DNA of 64,000 nucleotides. Origin: Ponticaulis profundi. Lineage in GTDB: Bacteria; Pseudomonadota; Alphaproteobacteria; Caulobacterales; Hyphomonadaceae. A model generated the notes under the pieces. It was not told where the DNA came from, did no database searches, and was given only the letters and a program-made list of their open reading frames with translations. Position numbers and translations under genes: made by a program. The stretch covers positions 248,001 to 312,000 of the forward strand of contig NZ_JBHSSW010000003.1 in NCBI RefSeq assembly GCF_042659465.1, read 5' to 3'. Shown one piece after another: positions 8,881 to 16,615 of the stretch (position 1 is its first letter; each line of letters opens with the position of its first letter).

Positions 8881-9672
8881 TCAGGCGCTTTCGAAGACCG
8901 TCTCCCAGATGGCGCGGCTATGGTCCTGATAGCGGGCAATTGCGTCGGCTGTCTCTCTGAGGCTGGCATCGTGCAGAACCTCCTGCGGGAGGAGCGGGTC
9001 CTGCAACATGTTGCGGATGAGATCACGCCCCGTCAGCAGGGACTCGCGAGCCGCAGCGTCTGGTTCCAGCGTATCAAGGCGCGCAAGGCTGGTTTCGACG
9101 GTCTCTGTGAGGTTCTGATAGGTCTGTTCGAGCGCGGGAATATCCCAGAGTGCCAGAACGCGGTCCGATTGAGCCGGTGTGAGCCCGCTGGCCAGGCAAA
9201 GGTCTGCATCCGGAGACAGGCCGAGCGCAGAGAGGTCCTGGCGCAACCCGTCCAGACCGCCTGCGAGATTGTTTGGCCGGATCTGCACATGTGGCTTCCA
9301 TTGGCGAAAGCCACGCAGGCTGAGTGCACGCTGATGGCGTCGGCGCTCGGTCGCATTCGCCTGACCCTGGCTGGATTCTGCGATGAGCACCCAGTCGCCA
9401 TGCCAGTCGATCATCCATCCCATGCGCGCCCGCCAGTCTCCGACATCCAGCTGGAGCCGGTTTCGGGTGGTATCGAGCGCGTAAATGGCGCGGTCCTGCT
9501 TTTCCAGCTTGCCGGATTTGACAAGCCGCGTGAGCGCAACGCGCAAGGTGGACTCGCTCAGGCCCATAATCTCGCCGGCACGGATGATGTGCTGGGCGGG
9601 CAGGCGTCGTTCGCTTGCGCCAGCCAGAATGTCGAGGATGAGAGTCGACGCGCTGAGAGATGATTCGATCAT
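8881..9672 (-). CDS. PaaX-like transcriptional regulator
   Basis: 263 aa. The N-terminal winged helix (residues ~15-70: GLSESTLRVALTRLVKSGKLEKQDRAIYAL) is followed by the PaaX middle/C-terminal domain (WDIPALEQTYQNL). PaaX proteins are repressors of aryl-CoA catabolic genes, relieved by the CoA-ester inducer (phenylacetyl-CoA in E. coli). It is divergent from the crotonase/acyl-CoA ligase operon, and the spacer contains a perfect palindrome inside a sigma70-like promoter, which supports local repression. No paa genes lie in the window, so the inducer is probably another acyl-CoA. Length is close to family norm. Confidence 0.85.
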   Translation of the reverse strand: MIESSLSASTLILDILAGASERRLPAQHIIRAGEIMGLSESTLRVALTRLVKSGKLEKQDRAIYALDTTRNRLQLDVGDWRARMGWMIDWHGDWVLIAESSQGQANATERRRHQRALSLRGFRQWKPHVQIRPNNLAGGLDGLRQDLSALGLSPDADLCLASGLTPAQSDRVLALWDIPALEQTYQNLTETVETSLARLDTLEPDAAARESLLTGRDLIRNMLQDPLLPQEVLHDASLRETADAIARYQDHSRAIWETVFESA

Positions 9673-9691
9673 ATTTCAGAAGATGGTGTGA

Positions 9692-9720
9692 TTGACACGC
9701 AATATGCAATATTGCATAAA
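9692..9720 (+). promoter_or_regulatory. promoter with embedded 16-bp palindromic operator for the crotonase operon
   Basis: TTGACA at 9692-9697 and CATAAA at 9715-9720 are separated by 17 nt. Between and overlapping them lies TATGCAATATTGCATA (9703-9718), a perfect palindrome. It sits between the divergent PaaX-like gene (start 9672) and the crotonase (start 9785). Binding by the PaaX-like protein would block RNA polymerase; the assignment of protein to site is inference. Confidence 0.65.
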
Positions 9721-9784
9721 AAGAATCACAAAATCAAAAAATGTAAGACTCGGGCAAAGTCGACAGGGTCACAGGGAGAAAACG

Positions 9785-10576
9785 ATGAGCGGCGACAACG
9801 CATCCACCGTCCGCGTGGAGCGCGACGGACCTGTCACGACCATCATCATGTCGAGGCCAGACCGGCGAAACGCCGTAGATGGCCCAATGGCGCGCCTGCT
9901 GCGGCAGGCCTTTCGTGACTTCGAGGCAGACGAGACGCAGAAAGTCGCCGTGCTCTGGGGTGAGCATGGCGTTTTCTGTGCGGGTGCAGACCTGACTGCC
10001 GTGAATGATCGGACGCGTGCGCATGATCTGGATATGGAAGGCGGCGGCGATGGTCCGATGGGGCCTTCGCGCATTGCGTTTTCAAAGCCGGTAATTGCGG
10101 CAATTGCCGGTTATGCTGTGGCTGGTGGTCTGGAACTTTCGCTGATGGCTGATCTGCGTGTTGCAGAAGACAGCGCGACATTCGGCGTGTTCTGCCGGCG
10201 TTGGGGCGTTCCGCTGATTGATGGCGGGACAGTGCGTCTGCCGCGCATTGTCGGGCAGGGGCGTGCCATGGACATGATCCTGACAGGTCGTCCTGTCGGT
10301 GCGCGTGAGGCGCTGGATATGGGGCTGGCAAACCGGGTCGTACCGGATGGCCAGTCGCGTGATGCTGCTGAAAAGCTCGCCCATGAAATCGCAGGTTTCC
10401 CGCAAGGCTGTATGCAGGCGGATCGGCGCTCTGCCTATGCGCAATGGGATTTGCCACTGGATGAGGCGCTGCGTCAGGAGGGGCGATGGAGCGCGCCCAT
10501 GGTCGCTGCCGAAGGGCGTGCGGGCGCAAAACGCTTTGAAGATGGCGCCGGGCGCCATGGCAAGTTTGAAGACTAG
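9785..10576 (+). CDS. enoyl-CoA hydratase/isomerase (crotonase) family protein
   Basis: 263 aa from ATG 9785, preceded by CAGGGAGAAAACG; the longer frame from 9692 would read through the promoter. Crotonase features: oxyanion-hole segment HGVFCAGADL (61-70) and IAGYAVAGGLELSLMADLR (107-125). Aligned with mammalian hydratase, the first catalytic Glu is kept (Glu117) but the second falls on Cys137 (FGVFCRRWG). Classical hydratase chemistry is therefore doubtful, and isomerase, hydrolase or other crotonase chemistry is possible. It acts on an acyl-CoA, presumably produced by the ligase encoded 21 nt downstream. The pair is probably controlled by the divergent PaaX-like regulator. Confidence 0.9.
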   Translation: MSGDNASTVRVERDGPVTTIIMSRPDRRNAVDGPMARLLRQAFRDFEADETQKVAVLWGEHGVFCAGADLTAVNDRTRAHDLDMEGGGDGPMGPSRIAFSKPVIAAIAGYAVAGGLELSLMADLRVAEDSATFGVFCRRWGVPLIDGGTVRLPRIVGQGRAMDMILTGRPVGAREALDMGLANRVVPDGQSRDAAEKLAHEIAGFPQGCMQADRRSAYAQWDLPLDEALRQEGRWSAPMVAAEGRAGAKRFEDGAGRHGKFED

Positions 10577-10597
10577 CAATCCTTTCGGAGTGATCTC

Positions 10598-12148
10598 ATG
10601 ACCCATCATGGCGGGCTCTATTCAGAGCTGATCGAGCGCGGTGCTGCGCAGAATGCGGACCGGATTGCTGTCGAGTTTGGTGAGGAACGCCAGACCTTTG
10701 CCGAGGTGAATGCGCTGGCCAATCAGCTTGCCCATGCCTTTGGCACGGCCGGTTGCGGGCGTGGCCATCGGGTCGGCCTGCTCGTCAATAATGGTCTGCT
10801 CAGCGTGCCGCTGGACTTTGCCTGCGCCAAGGCTGGCATCAATCGCGTGCCGCTGAATGCGCGTCTGTCTGTGAGCGAGCATGCACGCATGCTGGCGGAA
10901 GCGCAGTGTTCTGCGCTGATCTTTGGGCCGGATCTGGCAGAGCGCGCCGATGAGCTGAAGACGATCATGCCGGAGCTGCGCTGTTTTGGACTGGGCGTAA
11001 CGCCGGAAGGCGGCGAGGATTTTCTGGCGCTCGCTCAGGCGCAGCCGGAAACGCGTCCTGATGTGAAGGTCGAGGCCGATGATATCGTGCTGACGCTCTA
11101 CACGTCCGGCACGACCGGCGTTCTGAAGGCGGCGCAACATACCCAAAGCTCCTACGCGGCCATTTGCCGGAACATTCTGCTCAATCTGTTTTCCGTCGGG
11201 CCGGACGATGCGATGCTGCATGCCGCCTCGCTGATCCATGCCAGTGGCACTTTTGTGCTGCCATTTTGGCTACGCGGAGGACGAACCGTCATTCTGCCGG
11301 GGTTTGTGCCGACGGCCTTTCTGGATGCGATCGAACGCTATCGTGTCAGCGCGATCAATCTGGTGCCGACCATGCTGCAAATGCTGCTCGAACAGCCCGG
11401 GCTGGAGCAGCGGGATTTTTCCGCGCTGAAGCGGATCATCTATGGTGCCTCGCCCATGCCGCGTGCGGTCATCACACGGGCGATGGAGGTGTTTGGCCGC
11501 GAGCGCTTCTGGCAATATTACGGCCAGACCGAAGCGCCGCTTTGTCTGGCGGTTCTGCGTCCGGAAGACCATGTCGACGAGCTGCTTGGCGCCTGCGGGC
11601 GGCCATCGCTCGATGCTGAAATCCGACTGATCGATGAGCAGGGGAAGGATGTGCCCGAAGGCGAGCCCGGTGAAATCCTCGTGCGAGGGCCGATGACGGT
11701 TGCGGGCTATTTCAATGCGCCGGAGCTGACCGGCGAAACCTTCGACGCCGATGGCTGGGTGCACACGCGCGATGTCGGCGTTTTCGATGCGCGCGGCTTT
11801 CTGCATCTGCGCGACCGGACGTCGGACATGATCATTTCCGGCGGCTATAACGTCTATCCGCGTGAAGTCGAGGATGCCCTGCTCAGTCATGGTGATGTTC
11901 TGGAATGCGCTGTGGTTGGCGCGCCAGACCCGAAATGGGTTGAGGCGGTGACGGCCTTTATTGTCCTGCGTGACGGCGCTGAGGTGACAGCTGAGGCCCT
12001 GATCGCTTTCGTTTCAGGTCCGCTCGCATCTTATAAAAAGCCGCACCGGATCATCTTTACCAATACCATCCCGAAAACCGCTGTGGGGAAGCTGGACCGC
12101 AAATCACTGCGCGCGCAGCTGGCATCTGAAGCGGGCGAGCCGTCATAA
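10598..12148 (+). CDS. AMP-dependent acyl-CoA synthetase/ligase
   Basis: 516 aa, ANL superfamily adenylate-forming enzyme that activates a carboxylic acid to its CoA thioester in the cytoplasm. Signature motifs: LYTSGTTGVLKAAQHT (P-loop), QYYGQTEAP, GWVHTRDVGVF, and IPKTAVGKLDRKSLR with the C-domain catalytic Lys. The length is typical of medium/long-chain or aryl-CoA ligases. It follows the crotonase by 21 nt and has its own TCGGAG-type ribosome site. The substrate is unknown; PaaX-type control hints at an aromatic or unusual acid. Confidence 0.92.
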   Translation: MTHHGGLYSELIERGAAQNADRIAVEFGEERQTFAEVNALANQLAHAFGTAGCGRGHRVGLLVNNGLLSVPLDFACAKAGINRVPLNARLSVSEHARMLAEAQCSALIFGPDLAERADELKTIMPELRCFGLGVTPEGGEDFLALAQAQPETRPDVKVEADDIVLTLYTSGTTGVLKAAQHTQSSYAAICRNILLNLFSVGPDDAMLHAASLIHASGTFVLPFWLRGGRTVILPGFVPTAFLDAIERYRVSAINLVPTMLQMLLEQPGLEQRDFSALKRIIYGASPMPRAVITRAMEVFGRERFWQYYGQTEAPLCLAVLRPEDHVDELLGACGRPSLDAEIRLIDEQGKDVPEGEPGEILVRGPMTVAGYFNAPELTGETFDADGWVHTRDVGVFDARGFLHLRDRTSDMIISGGYNVYPREVEDALLSHGDVLECAVVGAPDPKWVEAVTAFIVLRDGAEVTAEALIAFVSGPLASYKKPHRIIFTNTIPKTAVGKLDRKSLRAQLASEAGEPS

Positions 12149-12153
12149 GAAAA

Positions 12154-12174
12154 CAGGACGCAATCTGCGTCCTG
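12154..12174 (+). terminator. hairpin terminator after the acyl-CoA ligase
   Basis: CAGGACGCA (12154-12162), 3-nt loop and TGCGTCCTG (12166-12174) form a perfect 9-bp stem directly after the ligase stop, followed by CTTCCTG. The T-run is poor, so efficiency is uncertain. Confidence 0.6.
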
Positions 12175-12216
12175 CTTCCTGTCGCTGATGCCCTTCGGGC
12201 GATGTCGGGCGGAGGT

Positions 12217-12768
12217 TTACATCTCCGGGATCAGGACTTTGTCGATCACGTGGATCACGCCGTTTGAGGCTTTCACATCGGCCTTGATGACCGTGGCATC
12301 GTTCACCATCACGCCGCTTGTGGCGTCGATGTCGATCTCGCCATTCAGCGTGTCTGTGGTGAGTTCCTTGCCAGCGAGGTCAGCCGACATGACTTTGCCG
12401 GAAATGACGTGATATTTCAGAATGCCAGCCAGCTTGTCCTTGTTTTCCGGCTCCAGCAGCATGGCGATCTTTTCTTCGCCAAGCGCGGCAAATGCGTCGT
12501 CTGTCGGTGCAAGGACCGTGAACGGACCGTCAGACTTCAGGGTGTCTGCAAGACCTGCCGCTTCAGCGGCTGCCAGAAGCGTGGTGAAGCCAGCGGCTTC
12601 GGCGACGCCGACAATGTCTTTCTTTTCTTCCGTGTGGTGATTGGCGAAGACTTCCGTCACACCCGCATTCGTCATGGCCGTTGTGGTGGCCTTGTCCTTG
12701 CCGGAACAGGCATAGGCAGGAATCGCGGTCAGGCTCAGCGCGGCGATGGCTGGTAAGAGGATTTTCAT
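12217..12768 (-). CDS. secreted fasciclin (FAS1) domain protein
   Basis: 183 aa from ATG 12768, preceded by GGAGAAAGAC; the open frame extends upstream, but that part is not protein-like. The signal peptide is MKILLPAIAALSLTAIPAYA with a Cys just after. The FAS1 domain fills the rest: H1 box DGPFTVLAPTDDAFAAL, YHV motif LKYHVISGKVM, and the closing GVIHVIDKVLIP. FAS1 proteins are small adhesion or surface modules. Alphaproteobacteria often have this single-domain form. The 5' leader contains a 7-bp hairpin at 12833-12853 of unknown meaning. Confidence 0.92.
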   Translation of the reverse strand: MKILLPAIAALSLTAIPAYACSGKDKATTTAMTNAGVTEVFANHHTEEKKDIVGVAEAAGFTTLLAAAEAAGLADTLKSDGPFTVLAPTDDAFAALGEEKIAMLLEPENKDKLAGILKYHVISGKVMSADLAGKELTTDTLNGEIDIDATSGVMVNDATVIKADVKASNGVIHVIDKVLIPEM

Positions 12769-12968
12769 GTGTCTTTCTCCTGGGGTCGTCTGGTATGTTA
12801 GGCGAGCGAGGAGGATCGATCCGGTAACGCGGCCACAGCCGTTTTTGCTGTGGTTATGAGGTCTTACGAGACAGGCCTGCGACCAGATGCCCAGATTACA
12901 AACGTTTAAGAAAAACTCACAAGAGCTTGTTCTGACAAAAGACACAATTGGCCGTATAAATAGAACAA

Positions 12969-13679
12969 ATGTCGATATGGAAACGCCTTCTGGACAGCGC
13001 TCAGCGCGTCTTTGATCCGCACTCAGATGATGATCTGCCGGAGCGGGAAGGCGGCGAAATGTGTGCGCCAGCGCCTCATGATGTCGGCTTTACGGCGGCT
13101 GTTGTCGGACTGGGTGCCAAGCTTGCGAAAGCCGATGGCGAAGTCACGGACAGTGAGGTCGCTGTTTTCTCACAGGTTTTTCGCGCTGCGCCTGAGGATG
13201 CTGCATCTGTCCGCCGAGTCTTCAACATCGCACGCCAGACGGTGCGCGGCTATGAAGGCTATGCCTCACGGATTGCGCGGCGCTATGGGGATCGGCCCTG
13301 CCTGCTTGAAGGCGTGCTGGACGGATTGTTCTATATCGCTGGCGCGGATGGTGTCGTGACGCTGGATGAGATGCTCTATCTGCAACGGGTCTCGTCCATC
13401 TTCGGATTTTCCGATGCAGACTTTCGTCGCATCAAGGCCAGCCATCTGGGCGCGCAGCCGGATGATCCCTATGAAATTCTGGGGGTCGCGCACACGGCAG
13501 ATTTCAACACGATCCGCGTCGCCTATCGCAAGCTGATGGCGGACAATCACCCCGACCGCGTCGTGACAAATGGCGCACCGCGAGAGTTTGAACACCGCGC
13601 ACATGAAAAAGCAGCGGCCATAACGGGCGCTTATGCAAAAATCCGCGCAGAGCGCGGCATGTTGATGCGGGCAGATTGA
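12969..13679 (+). CDS. DjlA-like TerB/J-domain protein
   Basis: 236 aa. The N-terminal two-thirds are a TerB-like helical domain (AAVVGLGAKLAKADGEVT ... LFYIAGADGVVTLDEMLYL, with the paired acidic AKADG/GADG motifs). A C-terminal J-domain follows: PYEILGV, RVAYRKLMADNHPDRV with an intact HPD, then the last helix. This is the DjlA architecture, a DnaK co-chaperone, but the N-terminal membrane segment of E. coli DjlA is absent, so the protein is probably soluble. A small membrane-protein gene follows 43 nt downstream. Confidence 0.88.
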   Translation: MSIWKRLLDSAQRVFDPHSDDDLPEREGGEMCAPAPHDVGFTAAVVGLGAKLAKADGEVTDSEVAVFSQVFRAAPEDAASVRRVFNIARQTVRGYEGYASRIARRYGDRPCLLEGVLDGLFYIAGADGVVTLDEMLYLQRVSSIFGFSDADFRRIKASHLGAQPDDPYEILGVAHTADFNTIRVAYRKLMADNHPDRVVTNGAPREFEHRAHEKAAAITGAYAKIRAERGMLMRAD

Positions 13680-13722
13680 CGAACGGGGTTACAGCCCCCA
13701 CACTCCGTATCAGGAGAAACGA

Positions 13723-14043
13723 ATGGTACATGCACAACTTTCCGGTCAGTTCGGTACTGGCCAAGGTCAAGGTCTACTCGGTTCGATCAAGCGCGTCTTC
13801 GCGCTGATGGCAGCTTTCGCGGTCGGCGCCCTGGTGCTGATGGCGGCAGGTGTGGTTGCCGTTGCGACGGCGATTGTTGGCCTGCTGATTGCCTTTGTTG
13901 CCATGCTGCTGCGCTTTGGCGCGTATCGCGGTGTACGCGGGCGCATGTCGAAAGCAAAGAAAGCGGCTGAACGCCAGGCTGCTCAGAGCGAGCCGGTTCT
14001 GGAAGCACGCCGCACAGCACGTGGCTGGACGGTCGACGGCTAG
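13723..14043 (+). CDS. small hypothetical membrane protein
   Basis: 106 aa with ribosome site AGGAGAAACGA before ATG 13723. A Gly-rich leader is followed by a hydrophobic stretch at ~26-67, enough for two closely spaced helices, and then a basic, Ala-rich tail (MSKAKKAAERQAA). No family recognised. It may be co-transcribed with the upstream DjlA-like gene. Small size and membrane location are all that can be supported. Confidence 0.65.
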   Translation: MVHAQLSGQFGTGQGQGLLGSIKRVFALMAAFAVGALVLMAAGVVAVATAIVGLLIAFVAMLLRFGAYRGVRGRMSKAKKAAERQAAQSEPVLEARRTARGWTVDG

Positions 14044-14058
14044 ACTTCGCGACAGGTG

Positions 14059-14079
14059 AGGGCGCAGATGCTGCGCCCT
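14059..14079 (+). terminator. hairpin after small membrane protein gene
   Basis: AGGGCGCA (14059-14066), 5-nt loop and TGCGCCCT (14072-14079) form a perfect 8-bp GC-rich stem 15 nt after the stop. There is no T-run, so it may be a 3'-end stabiliser or Rho-assisted end rather than an intrinsic terminator. Confidence 0.45.
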
Positions 14080-14255
14080 GCCGCATATCTGCGCTCTGAT
14101 CGATTGGGCGCTTTCCCCTGTTTCTGACAATATCAGATGCCTGTCTGTGTCTTTCGCGGTCTCGGTACCGTTTGAATGTCCTGTCTGAACGGAATGCATC
14201 GCAATTTGCATTGACCGACGCGGCGGACTTTGCCATTTAGCAAGGCTCTTTCCGT

Positions 14256-14340
14256 GCCCCTGTGGCGGAATTGGTAGACGCGACGGATTCAAAATCCGTT
14301 TTCTTCGGAAGTGCCCGTTCGAGTCGGGCCAGGGGCACCA
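14256..14340 (+). tRNA. tRNA-Leu (anticodon CAA)
   Basis: 85 nt with encoded CCA. The acceptor GCCCCTG pairs with CAGGGGC. The anticodon stem/loop is ACGGA-TTCAAAA-TCCGT, giving anticodon CAA (codon TTG). A long class II variable arm (TTCTTCGGAAG type) and T-arm GTTCGAGTC follow. It is flanked by genes on both sides with no integrase or truncated copy, so no sign of use as an attachment site. Confidence 0.97.
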
Positions 14341-14531
14341 TTTTCTTCTGACCACCCGCTCCAACTTCGTTTTCGCGATGGGTCGCGCTCATGGCTGTTG
14401 GTGCGTTCGAGTTCGGTAACTCGTGCCGCACCATTTCACATCCATCTCGGCTGCTTGAAATTAGCGCTGAAATCTCAAGCGTTTTTAATCATATCTCAAA
14501 AGAGAGCTGCTTCACTGGTCCCAGTCTTTGG

Positions 14532-15266
14532 ATGGGGTTGGCGCATATGCGGTCAGGGTTTCGTGGTCTTTTTCTGAGTGTGCTTGCCGCGCCGCTTCTG
14601 GTGGGCGCATGTGCAAGCGTTCGTGAGCCGGAACTGAAGTCGGCCCCGCTGACGACATCCACGGTTTATTCCGGCACGTCTTCCATGCGGGAAACCATTG
14701 TTACCACGCCGGGACAGCAGGTGTATATCTGCGCACAACCCATGCCGGATGCCGCTTTTGATTTTGGTGAGAATGGTGGCTTCGCCCTCAATCTGGTGAA
14801 TATCGGGAGCGGCGCTGAAGCGGGCAGTGAAGGCGAGGAAAGCCAGGAACAGGAGCTATCAGGCCGGACACCGGGCGTTCTGCAAACGCGCGAGCTGCTC
14901 TATCGCCTCTGCGAGTTTTCGCGCAATCACGATCTGTCGACGGATGTGGCCTTGCAGCTCTATGAGCGCAATCTGCAGATCATTGAGAAGATCGCGACCA
15001 ATGAATCCAGGAATACTAAAGTCGCAATCGGTGACACGGTCAGCTCACAGGCGCTGAGCGAGGCCATGGTCAGCGGTGCAGCGGCTGCCCTGTCATCTCA
15101 GGCCTCATCGAAACACCGCTCAGACGACGATGCTGATGACACGTATGACGATGATTACGAAGACAATGACGGGGATGACAGCGACGACGATGATGATGGT
15201 GATGACGACAGTTCATCTTCATCTGATCCGGTCGATCCGTTCGCAAATGTCCAGATGAAGGACTAG
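14532..15266 (+). CDS. putative lipoprotein with Asp-rich C-terminal tail
   Basis: 244 aa from ATG 14532; ATG 14547 is an equally plausible start. The leader (RSGFRGLFLSVLAAPLLVGAC) ends in a lipobox LVGAC, so it is probably a lipoprotein. The middle is a mixed helical domain with YRLCEFSRNHDLSTDVALQLYERNLQIIEKI, a pattern also seen in unnamed alphaproteobacterial lipoproteins. The last ~50 residues are strongly acidic low-complexity sequence (runs of D with S), ending in DPFANVQMKD. The acidic tail might bind divalent cations; that is inference. Function unknown. Confidence 0.8.
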   Translation: MGLAHMRSGFRGLFLSVLAAPLLVGACASVREPELKSAPLTTSTVYSGTSSMRETIVTTPGQQVYICAQPMPDAAFDFGENGGFALNLVNIGSGAEAGSEGEESQEQELSGRTPGVLQTRELLYRLCEFSRNHDLSTDVALQLYERNLQIIEKIATNESRNTKVAIGDTVSSQALSEAMVSGAAAALSSQASSKHRSDDDADDTYDDDYEDNDGDDSDDDDDGDDDSSSSSDPVDPFANVQMKD

Positions 15267-15269
15267 ATC

Positions 15270-16451
15270 TCAGCGCGCGCTATGCTGTGCAGGCAGGATG
15301 GTGCGAACGAGCTCGATCCAGTAGCTGGCCCCGATGGCGAGCGCATCATCATTGAAATCATAGGCGGGATTGTGGACCATGCAGCCATGTCCCGGACCGC
15401 CGGTTCCCATCAGAATATAACAGCCCGGAACCTCCTTCAGCATGAAGGCAAAGTCCTCTGACGCCATAATCGGCGGACGGTTCGCGTCGACCTTGTCGGC
15501 GCCGACCAGTGCCGACGCCACAGATGCGCAGATGTCGGTCTGTTCGGCGTCATTTACCAGCACAGTGTAAACCTCATTCATTCGAATGTCCGCGCGGGCA
15601 CCCGCAGCGGCAGCGATCGTTTCGGCGCGGCGACGGATCTCGGTTTCGATTGTCTGGCCGTCGGCTTCCGAGAAATAGCGGCAGCATCCGGCGAGCTTTA
15701 CCGTATCCGGGATGACATTATAGGCAGAGCCACCATGGATCTGCGTCACCGAGACAACAGCCGGACTGACCGGGTCAATCACGCGTGAGACAATAGTCTG
15801 AAGCGATTGAACAAGCTCTGAGGCAATGACGACCGGGTCGATGGTGGTGTGGGGCAGAGCAGCGTGACCCCCCTTGCCTGTGATCTCGATATCGAATGTG
15901 GCAAAGGCCGCCATTTGCGGACCGGGGCGCACGCCAAACTCGCCAAGCGCATGGTCTGGCCAGTTGTGCAGGCCGAAAATGTTCTCACATGGGAAACGCT
16001 TGAACAGGCCATCCTCGATCATGGCTTTTGCGCCGCCGAGATTTTCTTCGGCAGGCTGAAAAATGAAATGCACTATGCCGTCAAACTCAGGTTTTGCCGC
16101 CAAAGCCCGCGCAGCGCCGAGCAACATGGCGGTGTGGCCATCATGCCCGCAGCCATGAAACACGCCCTCATGGATGGAGGCGTAATCCTTGCCGGATTTT
16201 TCATCCATCGGCAGAGCATCAAGATCAGCGCGCAGACCAATCGCGTGGTTGGACGTGCCGTGCTTCAGCGTTGCGACAATGCCCGTTCCGCCAATCCCGG
16301 TTTCGACATCAAGCCCCAGCGCGCGGAGCTCTTTTTCCACGAGGGCCGCCGTGCGGTGTTCTTCAAAACCAAGCTCGGGGTGTTTGTGGATGTCGCGGCG
16401 AATATCCTGCATCCAGGGGGAAAGCGTCTGAGCGTCGTCGAGAAGTTTCAT
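15270..16451 (-). CDS. M20 family amidohydrolase (hippurate/N-acyl-amino acid hydrolase type)
   Basis: 393 aa from ATG 16451 (MKLLDDAQTLSPWMQDIRRDIHKHPELGFEE). The M20D layout is complete: RRDIHKHPELGFEE near the start, GLRADLDALPM, HGCGHDGHTAMLLGAA (metal ligands), FQPAEENLGGAKAMIEDGL with the catalytic Glu, and a late MASEDFAFML metal ligand. M20D enzymes hydrolyse amide bonds of N-acyl amino acids (hippurate, indole-acetyl-amino acids, N-acetyl-diaminopimelate) in the cytoplasm using two metals. The frame is open further upstream to 16598 but without protein-like sequence. It is divergent from the GH43-like gene. Confidence 0.92.
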   Translation of the reverse strand: MKLLDDAQTLSPWMQDIRRDIHKHPELGFEEHRTAALVEKELRALGLDVETGIGGTGIVATLKHGTSNHAIGLRADLDALPMDEKSGKDYASIHEGVFHGCGHDGHTAMLLGAARALAAKPEFDGIVHFIFQPAEENLGGAKAMIEDGLFKRFPCENIFGLHNWPDHALGEFGVRPGPQMAAFATFDIEITGKGGHAALPHTTIDPVVIASELVQSLQTIVSRVIDPVSPAVVSVTQIHGGSAYNVIPDTVKLAGCCRYFSEADGQTIETEIRRRAETIAAAAGARADIRMNEVYTVLVNDAEQTDICASVASALVGADKVDANRPPIMASEDFAFMLKEVPGCYILMGTGGPGHGCMVHNPAYDFNDDALAIGASYWIELVRTILPAQHSAR

Positions 16452-16615
16452 GATGGCGTTCCGGTCTGCTGCGAGGCTGTCTCTGTTGTCGGCTGTTGCG
16501 TCTGCAAAGGCAATGTCTGTTCGACAGGCGAAGTTCCTTCCCGCTCGCGCTCGCCCGATAGAGACGCTTGGTATCTGCTGCCGGTGAGACGCCAACAAAC
16601 CGGGAATGCAATAAG

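Noticed and set aside
14256..14340. tRNA-Leu as integration site of a mobile element
   Set aside because: No integrase, no 3' repeat of the tRNA and ordinary flanking genes.
15119..15236. short-repeat array / CRISPR-like
   Set aside because: GAT/GAC-rich codons of the lipoprotein tail; no regular repeat-spacer structure.
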